DNA of 48,968 nt from the NCBI GenBank assembly GCA_022703155.1, contig JAKLEH010000003.1, forward strand, positions 1-48,968, written 5' to 3'. The position numbers were made by a program, and so were the translations under genes. Below the pieces are notes generated by a model. The model was not told the origin of the DNA, did not search any database, and worked only from the letters and a program-made list of their open reading frames with translations. Positions 40,001 through 46,400 of the stretch are shown in pieces. This DNA comes from Patescibacteria group bacterium (GTDB lineage Bacteria > Patescibacteriota > Patescibacteriia > 2-12-FULL-60-25). Numbering within the stretch: position 1 is the first letter of the stretch; every line of letters starts with the position of its first letter.

Positions 40001-40249
40001 ATCGCGCTCAAGATCATGGCGTACGGCATTCGTCCGCAGGTCCGCGACATCGACGCGGAAAGGCACGCGGCCGTGGTGTTCTATAAACTGTTCAAAAAAT
40101 TGCCGACCACGGCTTCGGAATGGGACGCCAATCGGGCCATCGCCTACAGCGGCTTGGCGCAACGCTTGCTGACGGTGGATTTGGGCAACTCTCCGGGCCG
40201 CATCCTGTCCATCGAAAGCGTGGGCACGGCGTTCGCGGCAGCGCAATAA
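37082..40249 (+). CDS. Repeat surface protein body (SpaA/prealbumin-like repeats), after an in-frame TGA
   Basis: 1055 residues from a GTG, but more likely the continuation of the signal piece at 36872. After a unique N-terminal domain and a GGGGGG linker, a first degenerate domain is followed by five about 95-residue repeats starting near 37919, 38216, 38506, 38816 and 39117. Each reads TTGTLTVIKxVxNDxGGT at the start and CTVTNDD at the end, with two cysteines and a YxVxE strand, as in SpaA- or transthyretin-like pilin/adhesin folds. A Gly-rich linker leads to a helical C-terminus with three degenerate units around FQAMHGRLP, FKAIYSRLP and FYKLFKKLP. No sorting motif is apparent. Likely cell-surface adhesin. 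Confidence 0.85.
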   Translation: MGAYPEGACVPALVKVTNEKDASSVAFEIVYDYRKNGNATDVVGVEDLRPIELTTGVIGDPATSVDNLNDMVFPGWTLNSVLGFDSSGGGVSAAITGPFGGDSGTTATAETDTLRHYNVALSSIEENATAYVLVCAKTGLDASGFPGSSMSVKTGGGGGGSMPIQGGELLQLPALTLTKTVATGSATPDQWSFHVTPSINGQSDFAIPAGQSSVTIPNVEVDGNYTVTETGGPDGYLFQSGAGTNCAFVDETATASLYAAKPAADATCEFTNAAIPFVATTGTITVIENVVNNDGGTATPADFTLSLNVNSVPQNFPGNAAGTSFVVTAGSYFVADSGLVPGYSVSYSSECMGTLSAGQSVTCTVTHDDNSVVIPPGATTGTLTVIKRVVNNDGGTFGAGDFTLTLTASGTQTDFPGNEGGTQFVIDAGDYAVTEGANDNYAASFTDGCTGTMAAGQSRVCTVTNDDVAPPFEATTGTLTVIKRVINDNGGTAVASDFTLNLTQGDASPVGFAGNASGTTFEVQAGTYSVGEQENALGYAASYSETCSGTMAAGESRVCTITNDDPDNGGGDPPPFTATTGTVTIVKQVINDDGGTKQAADFTLMLSASGTEPISFSGNASGTTYVVQAGYYIVSETGLTDYQISYSENCSGTLVAGQSRTCTVTNDDKGQTEPPTQTPTGTLTVVKHVHNVTQSKRASDFALRVNYGEKPVQLDTAYRTAALVAVLSEGYATSVPGDERGKALVLATGSYTVKEDAVAGYRVTYSEGCAGTLAAGASATCVVDNYDTTNPPVNGGGGGWTPGIYGGAPSFTQVPETTPTPRVLGVEDVADIQPLCTITDVESKYVVQNLDTLLAHLGRAKDQGMEDYYNRVLTPRVAPDDTPAPVLAAIRNFVNYGTLSTVRLGHGERAGVVDSFQAMHGRLPQDVCDWQEVIRMANTKMPNTGKAERESSVLATFKAIYSRLPKTGSALDGIALKIMAYGIRPQVRDIDAERHAAVVFYKLFKKLPTTASEWDANRAIAYSGLAQRLLTVDLGNSPGRILSIESVGTAFAAAQ
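37919..39440. repeat. Five tandem protein repeats in the surface protein
   Basis: DNA-level tandem repeats of about 270-325 bp with diverged sequence but constant ends. Confidence 0.8.
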
Positions 40250-40263
40250 CCATCGACAAAATT

Positions 40264-40297
40264 AAAAACCCGTCGGACCTAGCTCGACGGGTTTTTT
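40264..40297 (+). terminator. Intrinsic terminator of the repeat surface protein
   Basis: AACCCGTCG/CGACGGGTT stem (40267-40275 with 40285-40293), T6. Confidence 0.9.
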
Positions 40298-40370
40298 GTT
40301 TGACGTTGTTCCGGCGGAAGGTTAATTTATATTCGCCCTTTTGACATTGGCTTGGGAAGGCGGAACGCAC

Positions 40371-41681
40371 ATGGCCAAAAAACCCAAACGCGCATCGGAC
40401 AGGCGCGACCACCACAAACAGCGCAACGATTGGGTGGTCATAGATTTGCGCCGCGTGGCGCAGGCTTTCGAAACCCTCCGCGCCGATCCGCGCCACGCGT
40501 CTTGGTCGGCGCACGACGGCAAGTGCCTGGAGGCCGCGGCCAAGGACGTGATCGTGGAGCGCGTTTTGGGCGCGTACAGCGAACGCATGGCGCGCATGCT
40601 TGCGGCCAACGGCGGAAACTGGTCCAAACTCGCGCAAAACAAGCGCATCGGTTTGGCCAAATCCACAAAATATTGGGACCCGGACAAGTTCGCGGTGGTC
40701 GAAATCGCGGTGTTCGTGCACTGGAAGGAGTCGCCGCGTATCGATTGGAACGCGCAAGCCGCGCGCGAGGAGCTGTACCGGCGGCACGGCGTCAACATCC
40801 TGCCGCGTTTGAGCACGGCCTTTGTGCCGCCAGGCGAATCCGTTGAGGATTACCAACCCAGCTTGCCCGGCACGGCCAGCGAGGAAGAACGTTTCCCGGA
40901 CATGGTTCGGGGCAAGCGCCGGCCGCCCGGCCCGCGCGCCCGACCCGCCAAACCGCGCGCCTTTTGCGTCGTGGATTTGGAAGGATACATGCGAGGTTTG
41001 GACCAAGCGGCCATGGATTCGTTCCATGCGGAAATCAATCCCACGGGACAAGACGTGGGGCACGGCCAAGTCCTGAAGCGCGCCACGGTGGGCAAGCCCA
41101 TCGGAGCGCGCGATTGGCGCGCGGCTTTGGATGCGTTCCGGGCGCGTCAAGCCGGAGACGTGCGCGACGCTTTGCCCGAGGGGCGATTCCTGTCCGTTTC
41201 GTTGGCGGTTTGGTCGCAAGCCGTGTCTCTTGAATGCCTACCCTTCAACCTCTCGCGCGAGAGTCTGGCGTCGGCTGTGAGACGGGCGCGCCAACAGGCG
41301 GCCGCGGCCGCGCGCCTCGCCAGGCGGTCGGCCAAATACGATTTTTTGAAACGCGTCGAACCCGGGCTCGACGACCTCAAGCAATTCCCGTTGCCGGGCG
41401 TCCTGACCTTGCGCGAACTCTTCGAATTCCCGCCGCGCGAGCCCAAACCGCGGCCCCGGCTCTGCCGCTTGCCGCGCCGCAAATACCGAGGTTGGCCGCT
41501 ACGCCTACCCGTCGCGGACATGGTGCAGCTCGAATTGCCGTTCCGTTACTTCGACCCGTACCGCGACCGGCAATGCCTGTTGTTCGGGCCGCAGGTCGGG
41601 GTCGGGCGTCCGCCGCATAGGCGCGAATTCCATTCGTGGCGCAAGCGCGTGCCCGTGGGCCAATGCCGCCTCAAATTCTGA
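40371..41681 (+). CDS. Basic protein of unknown function (436 residues)
   Basis: ATG 40371 with GGAAGG upstream. Very basic, Arg/Lys-rich; no membrane segment. Blocks: NDWVVIDLRRVAQAFETL, then KSTKYWDPDKFAVVEIAVFV, HWKESPRIDWNAQAAREELY, then a Pro/Arg-rich stretch, AFCVVDLEGYMRGL, a coiled part (SAVRRARQQAAAAARLARRS), and an Arg/Tyr-rich C-terminus with repeated LPRRKYRGWPLRLP and FRYFDPYRDRQCLLFGP. The composition suggests nucleic acid binding, but this is only an inference. No family recognised. Confidence 0.72.
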   Translation: MAKKPKRASDRRDHHKQRNDWVVIDLRRVAQAFETLRADPRHASWSAHDGKCLEAAAKDVIVERVLGAYSERMARMLAANGGNWSKLAQNKRIGLAKSTKYWDPDKFAVVEIAVFVHWKESPRIDWNAQAAREELYRRHGVNILPRLSTAFVPPGESVEDYQPSLPGTASEEERFPDMVRGKRRPPGPRARPAKPRAFCVVDLEGYMRGLDQAAMDSFHAEINPTGQDVGHGQVLKRATVGKPIGARDWRAALDAFRARQAGDVRDALPEGRFLSVSLAVWSQAVSLECLPFNLSRESLASAVRRARQQAAAAARLARRSAKYDFLKRVEPGLDDLKQFPLPGVLTLRELFEFPPREPKPRPRLCRLPRRKYRGWPLRLPVADMVQLELPFRYFDPYRDRQCLLFGPQVGVGRPPHRREFHSWRKRVPVGQCRLKF

Positions 41682-41702
41682 TCCGCCTTCGGCGGATTTT
41701 TT
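41681..41702 (+). terminator. Intrinsic terminator of the basic protein gene
   Basis: ATCCGCC-TTC-GGCGGAT hairpin starting at the last base of the TGA stop, T6. Confidence 0.9.
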
Positions 41703-41727
41703 AAATCCGGCCCTGAAGGCCGGATTT
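41703..41727 (-). terminator. Possible terminator of the DUF3298-like lipoprotein
   Basis: Ten-base stem AAATCCGGCC/GGCCGGATTT. No good T run on the minus strand. Confidence 0.45.
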
Positions 41728-41743
41728 TCGCGTCGCGAATTAT

Positions 41744-42490
41744 TTATTTTTTGGTTCCTTCGGCCAGTTCGGAGAAGGGGATGGCCACGTCAAAATCTCC
41801 GGCCGCGTACGCCGCCACTTGGTAGGGCGGGAAGATGACGTGCAGCGTATCCTTGGTCGCGTACCAATATCTGTAATTGTCGGCCGTGGGTTCGGTCCCT
41901 TGCTTAAGCCAATCGTCGTCCGACATGTCTTTGATGCCTTCCATGGTCTGGAGTTTGGCGCGACAAGCGTCGGCCACTTTTTTTAGGTAGCCGTCGGTTT
42001 TAAGAACGTCTGACATGGCCAGGCGTTGGCCCGTGCGCGCGTCAAAGACCAGGGTTTGGTAAATGTGCATGCCGTGCGCCCCGCCCGTGAATTCATAACC
42101 CGAAAAGACGACGGATACGCGGTCGGTGTCGTTCTGCGGCACGGCATAAACCACAGCCAAATCGTATTTGGCGCCGCTGTACCACTGTTCCGCGTCCTTG
42201 AGGTAATCCTTGAACGCGGCCGTGGTCGTGGCCACGTACTCGTCGACCGCGGAGTTGACGGAGCCGCTCAATGCCGCGTTACCGCCTTGGGCCACGGGAT
42301 AATCCACGCGGATCGTATACAGTTCGGTCTCTTCGCTTCGCGTGGAGCTGGCGAAAACCAATTGCGTATCGGTCTCTTGCGTTTGGGTGTCCGCGGTTTT
42401 GTCGGGTGCGTTCATGCTGACGCTTTTGGACCAAGAACAGCCGGCGCCCATGAGGGTCAAGGCGATGAACAGGGGAATCGGGTAATGCAT
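41744..42490 (-). CDS. Lipoprotein with DUF4163/DUF3298 (RsiV-like) domain
   Basis: 248 residues from ATG 42490 (the start giving a proper signal peptide: IPLFIALTLMGAGC with a lipobox LMGAGC). After a Thr/Gln-rich linker the domain shows IRVDYPVAQGGN, VNSAVDEYVATTTAAFKDYL, VSVVFSGYEFTGGAHG, LVFDARTGQRLAMSDVL, and YWYATKDTLHVIFPPYQVAAYAAG, which is the DUF4163/DUF3298 pattern seen in RsiV-type and lysozyme-sensing proteins. No sigma factor is nearby. Lipid-anchored outside the cytoplasmic membrane; ligand unknown. Confidence 0.85.
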   Translation of the reverse strand: MHYPIPLFIALTLMGAGCSWSKSVSMNAPDKTADTQTQETDTQLVFASSTRSEETELYTIRVDYPVAQGGNAALSGSVNSAVDEYVATTTAAFKDYLKDAEQWYSGAKYDLAVVYAVPQNDTDRVSVVFSGYEFTGGAHGMHIYQTLVFDARTGQRLAMSDVLKTDGYLKKVADACRAKLQTMEGIKDMSDDDWLKQGTEPTADNYRYWYATKDTLHVIFPPYQVAAYAAGDFDVAIPFSELAEGTKK

Positions 42491-42550
42491 AGGTGTCTTT
42501 GAAAAATATGATGGTGCAATTGTGCGCTTTACGCGCGGTTCGCGCAAATA

Positions 42551-42580
42551 AAAAAACGTCCCGTGTTTCATCGGGACGTT
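42551..42580 (-). terminator. Intrinsic terminator between the two lipoprotein genes
   Basis: AACGTCCCG/CGGGACGTT stem (42555-42563 with 42572-42580) with T runs on both strands. Confidence 0.85.
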
Positions 42581-42593
42581 TTTAGTATCTGGT

Positions 42594-43142
42594 TTATTTG
42601 ACCGTCGAAGTCGTGGCGGCTTCGGCCGGGGGAGCGGCGTTGGCCGCTTCGCTTTGCACGTCCGTGAATTTAACGTTTTCAGGCAAGGTGAATTGGCTGT
42701 CGGCCACGGATTCTTGTTTGCAGGTGTCTTTCTTCTCTTCGAACTTGGCCAAGATGTCGTCTTGCGAGCGGATGACCTTGTCGCCCATCATAAGGCTGTC
42801 GTCCGTGACTTTGGCAAAGTCCAGCATCATGCCTTCGGGGATTTTGTCGGCCCAAATCCACATCTTGTCGTCGCGGATGATGCCGTGGAAAAAGCCCTGG
42901 TCGCCTTCGGTCGCGCTGTCCATGCGGATTTGCTTGCCTTTGATGTAGGCCACTGTCTTTTCGCCGGATTCGTCCGTGTATTCGCATTTGAGCGTGATTG
43001 AACGGTCGACGGCGTCCTTAATGGACGTGAAGGTTTCTTTGGCTTTTTCGGCCACGGGGTTGGAGCCGCTCCAGCAACCGGCGCCGGTCAGGGCCAACGA
43101 TAAAGCGAGTAAAGACATCACGAACAGGTGGTTGTGTCGCAT
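42594..43142 (-). CDS. Small lipoprotein of unknown function
   Basis: 182 residues from ATG 43142. Signal peptide with lipobox SLALTGAGC. The domain has LKCEYTDESGEKTVAYIKGK, then QIRMDSA, GFFHGIIRDDKMWIWADK and EGMMLDFAKV, which looks like a small beta-rich outer-envelope domain (DUF4412-like in feel). It carries an acidic/Ala-rich tail. Followed by a terminator, so transcribed separately from the DUF3298-like gene. Confidence 0.75.
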   Translation of the reverse strand: MRHNHLFVMSLLALSLALTGAGCWSGSNPVAEKAKETFTSIKDAVDRSITLKCEYTDESGEKTVAYIKGKQIRMDSATEGDQGFFHGIIRDDKMWIWADKIPEGMMLDFAKVTDDSLMMGDKVIRSQDDILAKFEEKKDTCKQESVADSQFTLPENVKFTDVQSEAANAAPPAEAATTSTVK

Positions 43143-43339
43143 ACGCGATGGATATTTGACGGTTTTGACCACCGAATTCGCGGTTTGGCCTGTGTCCGTC
43201 GCTGAATTTAAGGAATTATGCCGCTCAAGTATAAGCCTTGTGCGTTTTGAATGCAAAATCGGTTAAAGCGCAGGGCATCGTGTTATCCACATATTCAAGC
43301 TCTCAATCTTGATTCAAATCTGTTTTTTACACGTAATTG

Positions 43340-43360
43340 TTGTATAATTAAATTATACAA
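43340..43360. promoter_or_regulatory. 21-bp palindrome containing TATAAT upstream of the giant surface gene
   Basis: TTGTATAATT-A-AATTATACAA is a perfect palindrome with a -10-like TATAAT (43343-43348) in its left arm, 64 bases before the start codon. No good -35. The gene-free stretch 43143-43423 holds this and nothing else clear. It may be a promoter with an operator, or two facing -10 boxes. Confidence 0.45.
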
Positions 43361-43423
43361 ACATTAAAAACCAACGGCCCGTGATTAATTTTTAAAAATT
43401 CCGTTTTTAGGAATACGAGTCGT

Positions 43424-46400
43424 ATGGCTTCACTATCCACGCCCTTTCTCGTGAAGGGCTCAAGTGGGAAGCGAATTTTTAATTTGCTCTCCGCTACTTT
43501 TTTTATCTTGGCGGCTTTGATGCTGTTCAGGCCCACGCCGACGTACGCGGCTACGTGTACGGCCGCGGCGTCCGGCAATTGGAACACGGTCGGAACTTGG
43601 TCGTGTGGCCATGTGCCGACCTACGCCGACGTGTGCAACATAAGCGGCGGCGCGACCACGACCGTGGACACGGCTTCGGCCGTGTGCAGTTCGTTGACCA
43701 TCGGCAACACCAATGGCATTGCGGCTTTGGTCTTCAATAACGGTTCGGTTTTGTCCGTCAGTTCCACTACCATAGGCGGCGCTGGAAGCAGAAGCGGTAG
43801 GGTCAATATGGCGGCCGGCGGTACCTTCAAGATCGGTACCACTTTCACGTTGACCAAAGCGGCGCCGAATCCATGGACTCGAGGCACGGGTACGGTCGAA
43901 TACAACGGTACCGCGGCCCAAACCGTGAATACGACGTTTTTTACGTCTTACAACAATTTGACGTTTTCCAATAGCGGTACAAAAACTACACCCGCCGGTA
44001 CGATTACGGTTTACGGCAACTGGGACGTGACCAATGCCACGGCAGCGTTGAACACAAACAACACGAGTTTGACCATCACCGGTAACGTTACGGGCAGCGG
44101 AGGAACCATTACGTCCGGCTCCGGAACCATTTCGCTTGGCGGCAACTGGACCAACAGTGGTACGTTCAACGCGGATTCCGGCACGGTCAATTATTCCAAG
44201 ACGTCGGGCGGCCAGACGGTTGGCGGTTTGACGTACAACAACCTGACTTTGAGCAACACCAGCGCCACGAATACGGCGAGCGGTGCGGTGGTCGTGAACG
44301 GCACGTTGACCACTACGGCCGGCGGCGCCTTGAATTTGGCAACTTATGCGCTGTCCGGAACGTTGGGCACGATAACCAACAACGGCACCTTGGAAACGCA
44401 AAACACTTCGGCCGCGCCCCTTCCCGCCAGCAAGACTTGGGGCGGAACGGTCGTATTCGACGGGGCGGCGGCCCAAAGCGTGGCCACCTCGACTTTCAAC
44501 AACCTGACGGTCAACAATTCCAACGGTCTGTCCATTACCGGCGACATAACGGTGAACGGCCTTTTGAACATAGTGACCGCCAACCCTTCGGCCAGCATGG
44601 GCGCCATCGATACGGGCGCGCACCGCGTGATCATGGGTTCGCTTTCCACGACACTGGGTCTCGGAGAGGTCACAGGCAACGTGTTCCGGGCCGGGCCTTT
44701 TTCCTCGGCCCACGATTATTCTTTCGGCGGACAATATACGCTCTTCAATTTTCCGGGCAGCAGCGCGGTCACCAACATCAACCTCAAATTGACGCGCGGC
44801 ACGGCTCCGGCCTGGAAGACCGACGCGGTCAAACGGCAGTATGATTTGACCCTGACGCCGGGCGTAGGTTCCAGCATGGGCTTGATGTCCTTGCATTATT
44901 TCGATTCCGAACTCAACGGCAATGCCGAAGATCGTTTGGCGATATGGAAATACGACGGTTCGCTTTCGGAAGTCGGCCGGGCCTCGCACGACACAAGCAT
45001 CAATCTGGTGACGTTCGGCCCCAGCGACTTTTCTGGACTTTCCGGCACCAGTTTGGGCTTGGCCACCACGTCGCAAGAGTACTACACCTGGGACGGTTCG
45101 GCGGATACGGATTGGTACAACGATAACAATTGGGACGGGAATTCGACGCCCACCACCACCAGCAACGTCATCATTCCTGATGCCGCGACCACGCCCAACG
45201 ACCCGGCGGTGCCGGCTTCGGGAGTGACCATAAAAACCATCGAAATTCAATCCGGAGGCGTTTTGAACACGGCCAGCGGTTACACCCTGACGTTGACCGG
45301 AGGCAGCGCGTCGCCCCCGTCGTTGGCCGCATGGGACAGCCATGGGACCTTCAATTCGCCCACGGGGACCGTGGTGTTTACAGGCAACCAAGCTTCGTTT
45401 GCCGGGACCGCGGATTTCAACAACGTGACCATCGCGCCGGGCGCCACGCTGTACAACCGCTTGGGTTCGACCATGCGTATTTCCGGCACCTTGACCAACG
45501 GGGGAACGTGGTATCCGGCTTTCGCCCTGAACAATACGGTCGAATACAACGGCGGCAACCAAACCGTGGTAGAACCTAACGGTACGGTCGTGGGTTACAA
45601 AAACTTGACTATTGGCGGCACCGGGACCAAAACCCTGCCCGCCACTTTGACGGTCGCTGGCGATTTCACCAACAACGGCAACCCGGATTTTACGGGCAAC
45701 ACTTTGGTGTTGAGCGGAACTACCGATCAAAATTTGGGCGGCACGGGTTCGCTGGCGTTCAACAATCTGACTTTGAATGACGCTGGCTACAGGGTGAATG
45801 CGGGCAAGAACATCAGCGTGGCGGGCGACCTGGTTTTGTCCACGAGTTCGACTTTGGACATGGCCACGTACGATCTGACCTCGTTGGGCGCCGTTTCCGG
45901 CAATGGAACGCTCGAAACCGCGTCGGTTTCCGGTTCGCCGCTACCTAGCGGCAAAACCTGGACCGGGACCGTGTCGTACGTGTCAGTGCCAGGCGGCCAA
46001 ACCGTGGTCTCGGGCACCTACAACAACCTGACCGTGAACCAAGGCGGCAGCGCCGCGACGTTGGGCGGCGACGTGACCGTGGGTGGAGTCCTTGATTTGG
46101 CCGCGGGCGTGGTGACCACGGGCGGCAATGCGGTTTACGTCAACTCGACAGGCAATACGATCCGCACAACGGGACGCGTCAACGGCAGTCTTAAAAAATA
46201 CGTGGCGACGGGCGCGACCAGCAAAACGTTCGAAATCGGCGACGCTTCGTATTACGCTCCGGTCAGCGTTTCGTTCGGCAACGTTTCCGTGGCCGGAGAT
46301 TTGACCATCAAAACCACGGCCAACGACCATCCTGCCATCGCCAGTTCGCAAATCAGCGTCGCCAAAAGCGTGAATCGCTATTGGTCGGCCACCAATACCG

